Source: JAZDGX01 sp964482205 (GTDB lineage Bacteria > Eisenbacteria > RBG-16-71-46 > CAIMUX01 > WJJG01). Taken from it: 64,000 bases of DNA. Position 1 is the first letter of the stretch; each line of letters begins with the position of its first letter. Shown here piece by piece: positions 50,174 through 59,216 of this stretch. The position numbers were made by a program, and so were the translations under genes. The notes beneath the pieces were generated by a model, which saw only the letters and a list, made by a program, of their open reading frames with translations, made no database searches and was not told the DNA's origin. Location of the stretch: positions 1-64,000 of the forward strand of contig CAYZWI010000007.1 of NCBI GenBank assembly GCA_964482205.1, written 5' to 3'.

Positions 50174-51124
50174 ATGACCGCAGGCCCTGCCCCGCCTCGC
50201 CCGCGTCTTCCGCTTCGCATCGGAAACCGCGTGGTGGAGTTGGGCGAGCGCACGCTCATCATGGGAATCGTCAACTGCACGCCCGACTCCTTCTATCCCG
50301 GGGGACGGAATTTCGAACCCGCCGGCGCGATCCGCCGCTACGAACAAGTCGTGGACGAGGGCGCGGACTGGGTCGATGTGGGCGGCGAGAGCACGCGGCC
50401 GGGAGCGGAGCCGGTCGAGGCCGAAGAAGAGTGGCGGCGCATCCGCCCGGTCATCGAAGCGGCGCGCCGGAGGGGCCATCCGATTCCCCTCTCCATCGAT
50501 ACCACCAAGCATGAGGTGGCCGCCCGCGCGCTCGATCAAGGCGCGGCGATCGTGAACGATGTGAGCGGTCTCGCCTTCGATGCGCGCCTGGCCGAGCTCG
50601 CCGCGCGCTATCAGGCCGCGCTCGTCCTCATGCACATGCGCGGCGATCCGCGCACGATGCAAAAGGACCCGCGCTACCGGGATGTGGTGCTGGATGTGCG
50701 CTCGTTCCTGGCCGCCGCGGTCGCCCGCGCGCGCGAGCGCGGGGTCGCAGAGAACCAGATCCTCGTCGACCCGGGCATCGGATTCGGCAAGACCCTCGCG
50801 CACAATCTGGAACTGTTGCGCCGGCTGCACGAGTTTGCCTTGCTGCGACGGCCGCTCCTGATAGGATGCTCGCGCAAGGGATTCATCGGAGCGCTGACCG
50901 GCGCTCCGCTGGAGGAGCGCCTGGAAGGCAGCCTCGCCGCGCACGCGGCCGCCGTCTGCGCGGGGGCGCATGTGGTGAGGGTTCACGATGTCCGCGCGCA
51001 TGTGCGCGCGATGCAGGTGCTCGATGCCGTGCGTGCGGCGAACGATCCCGCGCGGACGGGCGGCGCCGCGGAAACGGGCGGCTTCGTGCGGAAGAGCGGC
51101 CCCGAGCAAACCAGCGGCGGTTGA
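50174..51124 (+). CDS. folP: Dihydropteroate synthase
   Basis: 316 residues from ATG 50174. Condenses p-aminobenzoate with dihydropterin pyrophosphate in folate synthesis. Motifs: LIMGIVNCTPDSFYPGG (pterin loop), DVGGESTRPGAEPV, PLSIDTTKHEV, IVNDVSGL, HMRGDPRTMQ, DPGIGFGKT, IGCSRKGFIG and a final RVHDVRAHVRA. The normal DHPS core ends about residue 285; a 30-residue Gly/Ala/Thr-rich tail follows. ftsH ends 61 nt before; cdaA starts 9 nt after. Confidence 0.96.
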   Translation: MTAGPAPPRPRLPLRIGNRVVELGERTLIMGIVNCTPDSFYPGGRNFEPAGAIRRYEQVVDEGADWVDVGGESTRPGAEPVEAEEEWRRIRPVIEAARRRGHPIPLSIDTTKHEVAARALDQGAAIVNDVSGLAFDARLAELAARYQAALVLMHMRGDPRTMQKDPRYRDVVLDVRSFLAAAVARARERGVAENQILVDPGIGFGKTLAHNLELLRRLHEFALLRRPLLIGCSRKGFIGALTGAPLEERLEGSLAAHAAAVCAGAHVVRVHDVRAHVRAMQVLDAVRAANDPARTGGAAETGGFVRKSGPEQTSGG

Positions 51125-51133
51125 GGAACGCGT

Positions 51134-51937
51134 ATGCCCTGGCCGGTGCACATCGGTTGGCTGAGGGATGTGGCCGACATCCTGATCGTCGCGTTCCTCT
51201 TCTATCGCCTCCTCATTCTCGTGCGCGGCACGCGCGCCGCGCAGATGTTCATCGGGCTCGTCACGATCGTGGTTCTCTCCGTGCTCGCGCAGTGGTTGCG
51301 CCTCTCCGCGTTGAACTGGCTGCTCACCAGCCTGCGCACCGTCTGGGTGATCGCCTTCATCATCATTTTCCAGCCGGAGCTGCGCAAGGCGCTGGGACAG
51401 ATCGGGCAGAGCCGTCTGTTTCATCGTTTCGTCGGGGTGGAGGAGTTCGCCTACTTGAGCGAGGTGCAGAACGCGGTCGAGCGTGCGAGCCGCAAAGGGC
51501 TCGGCGCGCTGATCGTCCTCGAACGCAATGTCGGATTGAAGAACTACATCGAAACGGGAACGCAGGTGGACGCGACCGTGAGCGCCGAGCTGCTCGAGAC
51601 GATCTTCACTCCCCCTTCGCCGCTGCACGACGGCGCGGTGATCCTGCGCGGCAGCCAGATCGTCGCGGCCGCGTGCATCCTGCCGCTGTCGGACAATCCC
51701 GACCTGGATCGGACGCTGGGCACGCGCCATCGCGCCGCGGTGGGGTTGACGGAAGAGACGGATGCGATCGTGCTGGTCGTCTCCGAAGAGACGCGCTTGA
51801 TCTCGATGGCCGAGGGCGGACAACTGAGCCGCGGGCTCGAGATCGGTGATTTGAAGAGCCGCTTGAGCGCGCTCCTGAAGACGAAACCCGGACGGCTGGA
51901 AGCGCGCGAGGCGCGTCATCCGCAGGCCGCCCGGTAG
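51134..51937 (+). CDS. cdaA: Diadenylate cyclase CdaA
   Basis: 267 residues. Makes the second messenger cyclic di-AMP from two ATP at the membrane. Three N-terminal membrane helices (DILIVAFLFYRLLILV, MFIGLVTIVVLSVLAQWL, TVWVIAFIIIFQP) and a DisA_N catalytic domain with the DGA motif in PLHDGAVIL and the RHR motif in GTRHRAAVG. FRVFG-type contacts (GVEEFAYLSEVQNAVERAS) are typical. The order folP-cdaA after ftsH suggests a conserved operon; folP and cdaA are commonly adjacent. Confidence 0.96.
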   Translation: MPWPVHIGWLRDVADILIVAFLFYRLLILVRGTRAAQMFIGLVTIVVLSVLAQWLRLSALNWLLTSLRTVWVIAFIIIFQPELRKALGQIGQSRLFHRFVGVEEFAYLSEVQNAVERASRKGLGALIVLERNVGLKNYIETGTQVDATVSAELLETIFTPPSPLHDGAVILRGSQIVAAACILPLSDNPDLDRTLGTRHRAAVGLTEETDAIVLVVSEETRLISMAEGGQLSRGLEIGDLKSRLSALLKTKPGRLEAREARHPQAAR

Positions 51938-51982
51938 ACGAAGCCGCTCGAACGAAGCAATCCGGCGGCGCGTTGGCTTGGC

Positions 51983-53005
51983 CTAGAAGTTCTCGATGCG
52001 CGTCGCGATGATCCCCTTCCAGTTCTCGACCCGCGCCAGATACGCATCCAGCGAGACCTTCTCCACCTTCCCGCCCGCGTAGTAGCCCTCGAGCGGACGC
52101 GCGGCCGCGTGAATGATCATCGGCCCGCCCGCTTCCAGTTTGACGATTCCGATGTGGCCGATCATCCCGCCGTTTTCGCGCACGTGCCGGCCCGCATCGC
52201 TCTTCTCATCGGCCACGAAGAAGATCAGATCCCCATCCTGCAGGCGATCCTTGCGCACGTCCTTCTTGGGCACATACGAGACGCTGTCGGCGGGGTAGCG
52301 CGCGGTGCCCGCATGATCGAGCGTCGCCGGTCCGAGGTCCGCGGTGATGTCGCGTCCCCAGATGCCCGAGCGGACGATGTCCTCGCTGTAATGCAAGTAG
52401 ACCGGGGCGCGATAGTCGACGCGGCCCTGGCCGTCGACGACTTCTTCCAGGATGGCTCCATAGAAGCGCGTGCCGAAGGCGAACTGGACCGCTTCCAGCG
52501 CGCTGCTCGACCGGCCGAGCTCGGTGGCGCGATAGAAGAAGAGCACGCAATCGGTGTGGCAATCATCGATGAGACGGCCGTCTTTCGCGTAGCCGCCCTC
52601 GGCTTCGCCGAAGCGGTAGGCCGCATCGCCGCGTTTCCAGAAGTAGTCGGCCCAGGCGGCGATCTTGGCGCCCAACGAGAGACCGGCCCACTCGTCCATG
52701 AGCGAATCGATCACCGCGCTGCTCAGCGTGTGCTCGTTGTCCAGATTGAACTGCACCATCTTCTCGTACAAGTTCATCAACCTCGCCTGCGCGGCCGCTT
52801 CCTCCTGCTCGCTTCGCTGCGAGCCGGCCATCGATCGATCGCTTGCCGCAGAAGCGCGATCGCTCAGGAGACCTTGGCGCTCCTGGGCGCCAGGGCCGTG
52901 CAGCCCGGCCAAGAGGGCCGCGGGCGCCAGGAGGACCAGGATCCCTATCCTCCACGCGGCGCGGCTCATCGGCGCCGCCCGGCGGATCCCGTCAGAACAT
53001 GGCAT
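51983..53005 (-). CDS. Secreted DUF1460/NlpC-P60-like amidase-type protein
   Basis: 340 residues from ATG 53005, supported by GAGGAG. A signal helix (WRIGILVLLAPAALLAGL) and a Gln/Ala-rich coil lead to a domain resembling DUF1460 cysteine hydrolases: DDCHTDCVLFFYRATELG (putative nucleophile Cys), DRLQDGDLIFFVADE, and GMIGHIGIVKLEAGGPMIIHAA (catalytic His, then a His-Ala loop). Such proteins cut N-acetylmuramoyl-L-alanine or other peptidoglycan bonds. Convergent with cdaA (45-bp gap). Fold assignment is by motif; the exact bond cut is unknown. Confidence 0.78.
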   Translation of the reverse strand: MPCSDGIRRAAPMSRAAWRIGILVLLAPAALLAGLHGPGAQERQGLLSDRASAASDRSMAGSQRSEQEEAAAQARLMNLYEKMVQFNLDNEHTLSSAVIDSLMDEWAGLSLGAKIAAWADYFWKRGDAAYRFGEAEGGYAKDGRLIDDCHTDCVLFFYRATELGRSSSALEAVQFAFGTRFYGAILEEVVDGQGRVDYRAPVYLHYSEDIVRSGIWGRDITADLGPATLDHAGTARYPADSVSYVPKKDVRKDRLQDGDLIFFVADEKSDAGRHVRENGGMIGHIGIVKLEAGGPMIIHAAARPLEGYYAGGKVEKVSLDAYLARVENWKGIIATRIENF

Positions 53006-53119
53006 GATCGCTCCTCGCCCCATTCCCCGTGCGCGCGCTCGCGCTCGAAAGGGCCTCGTCCGTTCCAGCTGCGCCTGCGTCCCGTTTCCCGAAAGGGGAA
53101 GAAAACCACTCGCGGGCGC

Positions 53120-55273
53120 TCACTGCAACTTGATCAACTTCCCGGAGAAGCGTTGTGTTCCGGCCGTTGCGGTCACGAGATAGAGGCCGTTGGCCACCGG
53201 CTGGCCGCGCTCGTCCCGGCCGTCCCAGTGCCAGATCAGGCTCTGCTCGCCTCCCGTGCCGATGACCGGGAGCGGAGCGGGAAGCCTGCGGATCAATTGC
53301 CCGTGCACGCTGAGCACGAGCAGATAGGCGCCTCCCTCCAGGGAAGCGCCGCCAGGAGGCGCGCCCGCCGTCGCATTCGGATTCGCTCCTCCGCTCCCCC
53401 GCTTGCCGGAAGCGACGGCTTCCGCATTCTCGGGGCTCAACACGCAGCGCAGCACGACCGTCTCTCCGAAGGGATTCGGCGATGCGTGCAGCGGTTCGAG
53501 GGCGGCGAGGATGCGATCCTCTTCCGGCAGTTGCGCGGCGAAGAGCCCGAAGCGATAGGTGCCTAGCAGGAGACGGCGATGGACGAGATCGATCGCCATG
53601 CTCGTCACTGAAAGAGGCGCCGGCACCGGCAACGCTTCCCACGAATGCCCGCGATCGCGCGAAGCGTACACGCCGTCGGCCGCGCGCGCGAACAGCCAAT
53701 CGTGGCCCAGCGGAGCGAGCGCCCACTCCAGGATGCGCTTTCCATCGAGAGCCCTCGCGGCTCCCTGCTCGTCGAAAGGCGCCTGCAAGGCCGTCTGGGC
53801 GGCGAGCAGGGAATCGGCCCAGGCTCCGGCCGGCTCGCACTCGAACGCGCCTTCCCCTTCGCGCAGCGCATACGCGCCCAGGTCTGTGCCGAGAAGAATC
53901 GCGGCCGCCTCCGCCTTCCCCGATGATCTCCACCCGGTCGGGCCGGCTCCTTCTTCCGCGCCGGGCGACGACACCAGGCGGATCGACTCGACAGACACGC
54001 GGCGAAGGCCTCGGTTCTCGTAGCGCCAACTCAGGCCGCCGTCGTCCGCGCTCAAGATTCCCCGGGAGCTCGCCAATCGAACCTGCTCGCCGTCCGTGGC
54101 CAGCGCGCGAAACCGGGCCGGCTCTTCCGACAAACGGCGTTCCCAGCTTGCTCCCCGGTCCGCGCTTCTCAGGAGCAGGCCCGCGCGCGTCACGGCGAGC
54201 AGGATGCGCCCGCCGGAAAGGCACGCGAGCGCGCGCACTTCATCGGCGCTTTCCTCCTCATGCGGCGCAAGGCGGCCGCACAATTGCCAGCTCTGCGCTC
54301 CATCCGCGCTTCGAAACACCCGGTCGGCGGTCGCGGCGTACCACAGACCGCTGCTGTCCGGAACCGGCGCGATCGTGCGCGTCTCTTTCGGCAGCCCGTT
54401 CTCCACGGGGAAGGCGAGATGCCCTCCGTCGAGGCTCGCGTACAGCCCTTCCCATTCCGTGAGAAGGAAGAGCGTCCCATGCGGGCTTCGCCACGCTCCG
54501 CGAAGCGTGTATCCCGCCTCGCTCGATTCCGCCCCCGGCTCGAAGGCGATGCGCCACGCGCGCGAATTCGAGAGGGCGACCTCGAACACCTCGCCCTCGC
54601 GCGTGATCAAGGAGACGGGACCATTCGCGCCCCGCGATGGGCCGGGCAGGAGCGCGACGCAGGCGCGCGCGGCCGAGCAAGGGACGGTTCCCAGCTTGCG
54701 AAAGCCGGAAGGCAAGAGCCGCTCGACGGAAGGGCCTTCCGCGCAGGATGGGATGCGCACGCGGACATGGCTGGCGAGCGAAGCGCCGCGAATCGCCTCC
54801 GCGGGATCGACTTCGAAGAGGACGCCGTCGGAGGTGAGGAGCAGAAGATCGGAGCCGCTCCCCGCCATGCTTAGGACGGCTCCCGCCTGGCCTTGGGCGC
54901 CCGGCACGGCGAGAAGCTCCCAGCCTCCTCCCGCCGCGCCCCCGGCCGGTTCCCACAGGCAGAGTTCGCCGTCGGTCGTGCGGGCGGCCCAGCGGCCGGC
55001 GCCGAGGCTGCGGATGTCGGCGGCATCCGCGCCTTCCGGGCCGAGAGGCTGGAACGACCACGGAGAATCGGGATGCGAAGAGGCCTGCGCACCGCACGCC
55101 AGGAAGAGAAGCAGGAAGAGCAGGCCCAGCGATGGGATGGCTACGGAGAGAAGGCGCGAGAAGCCGCCATGAAGATCGAGGCGGGCCGGCCGCCCAGGCA
55201 GCGAGGGCCGGCGGCCGCGACCGGGCGGACGCGCGCTCGAAAGACGCCGCCGACCTCGGATGGCATCCGGCAT
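53120..55273 (-). CDS. Secreted BNR/Asp-box repeat protein with FlgD-like C-terminal domain
   Basis: 717 residues; the ATG follows AAGGGAGGT. A long basic N-terminus then LSVAIPSLGLLFLLLFLACG as signal. The body shows several BNR/Asp-box-like repeats (SPHGTLFLLTEWEGLYASLD, VFRSADGAQSWQLCG, LLLRSADRGASWERRLS, GVYASRDRGHSWEALP) as in sortilin or photosystem-stability-factor-like propellers. The C-terminus (YLLVLSVHGQLIRRLP, WHWDGRDERGQPVANGLYLV) is a FlgD/T9SS-like sandwich like that of the subtilisin-type protease, so both may use one export or anchoring route. Own promoter. Function unknown, likely surface or secreted binding. Confidence 0.85.
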   Translation of the reverse strand: MPDAIRGRRRLSSARPPGRGRRPSLPGRPARLDLHGGFSRLLSVAIPSLGLLFLLLFLACGAQASSHPDSPWSFQPLGPEGADAADIRSLGAGRWAARTTDGELCLWEPAGGAAGGGWELLAVPGAQGQAGAVLSMAGSGSDLLLLTSDGVLFEVDPAEAIRGASLASHVRVRIPSCAEGPSVERLLPSGFRKLGTVPCSAARACVALLPGPSRGANGPVSLITREGEVFEVALSNSRAWRIAFEPGAESSEAGYTLRGAWRSPHGTLFLLTEWEGLYASLDGGHLAFPVENGLPKETRTIAPVPDSSGLWYAATADRVFRSADGAQSWQLCGRLAPHEEESADEVRALACLSGGRILLAVTRAGLLLRSADRGASWERRLSEEPARFRALATDGEQVRLASSRGILSADDGGLSWRYENRGLRRVSVESIRLVSSPGAEEGAGPTGWRSSGKAEAAAILLGTDLGAYALREGEGAFECEPAGAWADSLLAAQTALQAPFDEQGAARALDGKRILEWALAPLGHDWLFARAADGVYASRDRGHSWEALPVPAPLSVTSMAIDLVHRRLLLGTYRFGLFAAQLPEEDRILAALEPLHASPNPFGETVVLRCVLSPENAEAVASGKRGSGGANPNATAGAPPGGASLEGGAYLLVLSVHGQLIRRLPAPLPVIGTGGEQSLIWHWDGRDERGQPVANGLYLVTATAGTQRFSGKLIKLQ

Positions 55274-55300
55274 CCCGACCTCCCTTCCACGCCGTGCGGA

Positions 55301-55330
55301 AGTCTAGTTTCGCTTCCAGCCTTCTCGCAA
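55301..55330 (-). promoter_or_regulatory. Promoter of the BNR protein gene
   Basis: Minus strand: -35 TTGCGA (55330-55325), 18-nt spacer, -10 TAGACT (55306-55301), 27 nt before the ATG. Confidence 0.55.
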
Positions 55331-55453
55331 GCGCTTTTGCCCGAGCGGGCGCGAGCAGGCGCCCTCGGCGCCGCGTGGAGGGAGCCGCGTGACCCCTGCA
55401 GCGTGGCTCTTCCCGAGCGGCAGCGCGCGGTCCGGTCCATGGCTGCGCCTCGC

Positions 55454-55483
55454 TTGACCCTGTCGCAAAACGGCTGATAGTGT
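55454..55483 (+). promoter_or_regulatory. Candidate promoter of the membrane glycosyltransferase
   Basis: -35 TTGACC (55454-55459), 18-nt spacer, -10 TAGTGT (55478-55483). Confidence 0.5.
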
Positions 55484-55654
55484 TCGGAAACTCGAGCCAT
55501 GGGGAACGCGCGGACCCATTCGCTGATCGTCCGCGCAAGCGGCCGCGAACGTCGATTCGATTGGAATGGCCGGCCTCCGGCCGGGAATCGACCGGCCGAC
55601 TCACGGGAGAGGTTCACGGGCGGCCGGGCGCCCGGCACGCGAGGGATCGAGCAG

Positions 55655-57049
55655 ATGTCATTGCCCTTCGATCGCTCGCTCGCGTCCCGGGGATCGCGTC
55701 CCCGTTTCCTGCTCTTCATCGTCATCGCGCTCGTTCTTCTGCGATGGTGGCTCGGCTCCCTTCCGGGCTACCCGCCCGATTTGCATGCCTACAAGCAGTG
55801 GGCCCTGGTCGCCGGCACCGAAGGCGTGCACACGATCTTCGATCGATCCTCGTACGATTATCCGCCCCTCTATGCGTATCTGCTCGCCCCGTTCGGCTGG
55901 CTCTATGCGACCCTCGCTCCCGGCGCGATCACGGATTTCGAGTCCACGAGGCGATTCGGCGATTCGGCGCTCTTCTCGATTCTGGTCAAGATTCCTCCGC
56001 TGGCTTTCGACATTCTGCTCGCCTTTCTGCTCGCCGTGCTGGCGTGGCGTTTTCGCCTCTGGGAGACGGACACGAAACGCGGGTGGCTTCCCGCGCTCCT
56101 CTATCTCTGCCTGCCTCCCGTCCTGTTCAACTCGGGCTACTGGGGGCAGCCCGATGTGGTCCATACCTTCTCGATCCTGCTGTCGCTGGCGTTGATCCTG
56201 GCCGGCAAGGCGGAACTCGGTTGGGTGGCCGCCGCGCTCGCCTGCATGATGAAGCCGCTCGCGACTCCCTTTCTTCCGCTGCTCGCCTGCGCGACGCTGG
56301 CCTGCAGCGGATGGAAGCGCATGTTGCGAGGATGGGCCGCGGGGCTGGCAGCGGCAGTGCTCGTTCTCGCGCCTTTCTTCCTCACCGGGCGCGGCGAGCG
56401 CGTGGTCTCCCGCCTCGTCGGCGATGTCGATCTGATGCCTTTCGCTTCGGTGAACGGCCACAACCTGTGGTGGCTGCTCGCCCCCTGGAAGCCGGCCGAA
56501 GAGCCGTGGATCGGCCCTATCACCCGCACGCAGGCGGGACTCGCGATCTTCGCGCTCGCGTATGCGGCGATTCTTCTTCTCGTCTATCGCGTCGAGCGCG
56601 GCCGCGCGCGGGGCTCGCTGCTGGCGCGGGGCCCGCGACCGTTGAACGAGGAGATGCACTGGTTCTGGGCGGGCGCGGCCGTTCCGTGGGCGTTCTTCTC
56701 CTTCTCGACCCACATGCACGAGAACCACTTGTTCGGAGTGTTGCCGTTTCTCGTGCTCCTGGCGGGCAGAGGCAGGCGCTGGCTCGCGCTCTGTGCGCTC
56801 GTCGCGCTGGGCGTGGCGTTCAACATGGCCGTCCACGACATCGCCCTGGCCGAAGGCGTCTTTCGTCATTGGGGCGGCGCATCTTCCTTCTTCCATCCCG
56901 ACATGGGCCGGATGCTCTCGCGCTTCGAATGGTGGGGATCGACGCTCAACAGCCTGGCCCTGCTGGCGCTGCTGGCCCTCTTCTTCGTCTGGGGATTCCG
57001 GCGGCGTTTCGATGCCGGCTCGCGAATCGCCAGCGCGAGGATGCGCTGA
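55655..57049 (+). CDS. Multi-pass membrane glycosyltransferase-like protein (GT-C fold)
   Basis: 464 residues from ATG 55655; an earlier ATG at 55499 would add 52 hydrophilic residues and is less likely. About ten membrane helices, with DLHAYKQWALVAGTEGVHTI and SYDYPPLYAYLLAPFGWLY in the first large loop (the YPP motif is typical of GT-C glycosyltransferases such as mannosyl- or glucosyltransferases using polyprenyl-linked sugars). Later NSGYWGQPDVVHTFSILLSL. It would glycosylate lipid or protein on the outer side of the inner membrane. Specificity not known. Convergent with the DUF72 gene (4 bp). Confidence 0.8.
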   Translation: MSLPFDRSLASRGSRPRFLLFIVIALVLLRWWLGSLPGYPPDLHAYKQWALVAGTEGVHTIFDRSSYDYPPLYAYLLAPFGWLYATLAPGAITDFESTRRFGDSALFSILVKIPPLAFDILLAFLLAVLAWRFRLWETDTKRGWLPALLYLCLPPVLFNSGYWGQPDVVHTFSILLSLALILAGKAELGWVAAALACMMKPLATPFLPLLACATLACSGWKRMLRGWAAGLAAAVLVLAPFFLTGRGERVVSRLVGDVDLMPFASVNGHNLWWLLAPWKPAEEPWIGPITRTQAGLAIFALAYAAILLLVYRVERGRARGSLLARGPRPLNEEMHWFWAGAAVPWAFFSFSTHMHENHLFGVLPFLVLLAGRGRRWLALCALVALGVAFNMAVHDIALAEGVFRHWGGASSFFHPDMGRMLSRFEWWGSTLNSLALLALLALFFVWGFRRRFDAGSRIASARMR

Positions 57050-57053
57050 GCGA

Positions 57054-57983
57054 TCACGCGGTCGCGAGCAGCTCCTTCATCATGCGCGCATTCACGACCG
57101 CGTGCCCGGCGTGGCAGTTGTTGAAGAAGACATAGGTCTGGCGCGCGCCGTCGGCGAGACGGCGAATGGTCTCGGCCCACTCTTCCAGCTCCGCGGGCGC
57201 GTACAGGTAGTTGTAGCGCAGCCCTCCGCCCTTGTTCCAGTCGCGCGCGTTGCGCCCGTGCAACCGCACATACGCGACCTCGCCCACTCGCTCCGCCCAG
57301 CGGGGGATCAATCCGGGCAGATCAGGCTCGTCGATGGAACAGAAGCCCAGCCCGGCATCGTCGAGCCGGGTGAGCGTCTCGGCGTTCTTCCACGAGTCGT
57401 GGCGGAACTCGACGAAGAGCGGCAGGCCGGGGAATGCATCGCGCATCCAGGCGAGGTAACGGTGCGATTCGTCCTCCCGGCGAAAGGAAGGCGGAAACTG
57501 CGCCAGCGCACCGGTGAACCGCTCGGCCGCGCGCAACGGCTCGATCGTTCGAAAGAACCCTTCCACCGGCTCGGGGTCCCGGTCGCGCCGGTGGGTGACG
57601 CCGCCCGGAAGCTTGACCATGAAATGAAACCCGGGCGGAGTGCGCTTGATCATCCCTTGCATCGTGGAAGGAGGAGGAAGCCGGTAGTAGGTGGCGTTGA
57701 TCTCGACGGTGGAGAAGGATTGCCGGTAAAAGTCGAGCATTCGGCCGCGCGGAGTCCCGGCGGGATAGAAGGGCCCCACCCAATCGGCGAAGCTGTAGCC
57801 GGAGGTGCCGACGCGAATGGGCCCTTCCACGACCGGCGCAAGCGGCTCCGCGGGGCCCGGGGGATGGCGCGGCGCGCCTGCCCCTTGCGAAGGAGCATCG
57901 CCGGCGCCCGCATCCCGCGGCCCGATCGGGAAGAGATCGGGCTGGCGTTCATCGCTTCGCTCGCGTCGCCGACCGGCCATCAT
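57054..57983 (-). CDS. DUF72 protein in the SOS operon
   Basis: 309 residues. The ATG lies in the dinB stop region (GGATGATGG) with AGAGGAG upstream. The first 50 residues are a charged, Pro-rich linker; the DUF72 TIM-barrel follows: IRVGTSGYSFADWVGPFYP, FYRQSFSTVEINATYYRLPP, FHFMVKLPGGVTH, LPLFVEFRHDSW, EVAYVRLHGRN, YVFFNNCHAGHAVVNA. The family has no agreed function. Being in lexA-dinB-DUF72 implies damage-inducible expression. Catalytic residues are unknown for this fold. Confidence 0.9.
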   Translation of the reverse strand: MMAGRRRERSDERQPDLFPIGPRDAGAGDAPSQGAGAPRHPPGPAEPLAPVVEGPIRVGTSGYSFADWVGPFYPAGTPRGRMLDFYRQSFSTVEINATYYRLPPPSTMQGMIKRTPPGFHFMVKLPGGVTHRRDRDPEPVEGFFRTIEPLRAAERFTGALAQFPPSFRREDESHRYLAWMRDAFPGLPLFVEFRHDSWKNAETLTRLDDAGLGFCSIDEPDLPGLIPRWAERVGEVAYVRLHGRNARDWNKGGGLRYNYLYAPAELEEWAETIRRLADGARQTYVFFNNCHAGHAVVNARMMKELLATA

Positions 57984-59203
57984 CCGCTCCTCTGATTGCG
58001 CGGCGGTTGCCGCATCGCGCCCGCGGGCAGGATGCTGCGCGGCCCGTAGAGATCGCGAATCGTGTCCATCGCCTCGAGCCATTCGCGATAGCGGCGGTCT
58101 TCGGGAAAGAGCTTCAATTGTTCGCGTCCTTGCGTCACGATCAATTCGCCCACGGTCACGCCGAGCAGGCGAACGCCTCCTCCGCAATAGTTCTCGCGAA
58201 AGAGATCGCGCGCCACGCGAAAGATCTCGCGCGTCTCCTGGGTGGGAGAGGCGATCACGCGCTGGCGGGTGAGCGTGCTGAAATCGCTGTAGCGAATCCG
58301 GATCGCGATCCGCCTGCCCGCGTACCCTTCCCGGCGCAAGTCCTCCCCCACGCGATCGGAGAGCGCGAGCACGAGCGAGAGGCCTTCGTCCAGCGTCTCC
58401 AGATCGCGTCCCACGGTGTGCTCGTGGCCGAGCGATTTCGCCGGAGCCGCTTCGTGGCTCGCAACCACCGGCGCATCGTCCCGGCCCCAAGCCATCGAAG
58501 CGAGCGCGTCTCCATAGACCCCGAAATGCCGATGGAGAAGATCGGGCGGCGTCTGGGCGAGATCGCCGATCGTCTCGATGCCGAAGATCATCAGCGAGGA
58601 AGAGGTCTTCGCTCCCACGCCGTAGAGATCGTCCACCGGCTTGGGCCAGAAATGGCGGCGAAACGATTCCTCGCCCATCACCATCACGCCGCGCGGTTTC
58701 TTCACGTTGGCCGCCATCTTCGCGATGAGCTTGTTGGGCCCCGCCCCCACCGAACAGGAAAGCCCGAAGGCCTGCTCGATGGAAGCGGCCGTCTCCCGGG
58801 CGAGATCCTCCAACTTCCCCCAGGCCGGCGATTCGGGGGAATTCCCGGTGGAGCCGATGCGATCGGTCACTTCGAGGAAGGCTTCGTCGATGCTGAACAT
58901 CTCGACTTGCGGCGTGAAGGAAAGCAGATGGCGGAGGATCCGCCTCGAGGTGTCGATGTAGAGCCCCGGATGGCAGGGCACGAACTGCGCCTCCGGACAG
59001 AGACGCCGGGCGACGGCGGCGGGCATGCCCGCGCGAATGCCGAACGCGCGCGCTTCGTACGAGGCGGACGCGACCACGCCCCGGCTCCCGGGCATGGCGC
59101 CGACCACCAGCGGAAGGCCCTTCAACGAAGGGCAGGCCTGCGCTTCGAGCGAGGCGAAGTAGGCGTCCATGTCCATGTGCAGGATGCTGCGCTGCCCGGG
59201 CAT
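57980..59203 (-). CDS. dinB: DNA polymerase IV (Y-family)
   Basis: 407 residues. GGAGGAACGCG before the ATG. Translesion polymerase: ILHMDMDAYFASLEAQACP (first catalytic Asp), YEARAFGIRAGMP, EMFSIDEAFLEVTD (catalytic Asp/Glu), SVGAGPNKLIAKMAAN. The C-terminal little finger is present and QLKLF near the end is a beta-clamp-binding motif. 13 nt downstream of lexA and overlapping DUF72, so all three are one SOS unit. Complete, no missing motif. Confidence 0.96.
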   Translation of the reverse strand: MPGQRSILHMDMDAYFASLEAQACPSLKGLPLVVGAMPGSRGVVASASYEARAFGIRAGMPAAVARRLCPEAQFVPCHPGLYIDTSRRILRHLLSFTPQVEMFSIDEAFLEVTDRIGSTGNSPESPAWGKLEDLARETAASIEQAFGLSCSVGAGPNKLIAKMAANVKKPRGVMVMGEESFRRHFWPKPVDDLYGVGAKTSSSLMIFGIETIGDLAQTPPDLLHRHFGVYGDALASMAWGRDDAPVVASHEAAPAKSLGHEHTVGRDLETLDEGLSLVLALSDRVGEDLRREGYAGRRIAIRIRYSDFSTLTRQRVIASPTQETREIFRVARDLFRENYCGGGVRLLGVTVGELIVTQGREQLKLFPEDRRYREWLEAMDTIRDLYGPRSILPAGAMRQPPRNQRSG

Positions 59204-59216
59204 CGCGTTCCTCCGG

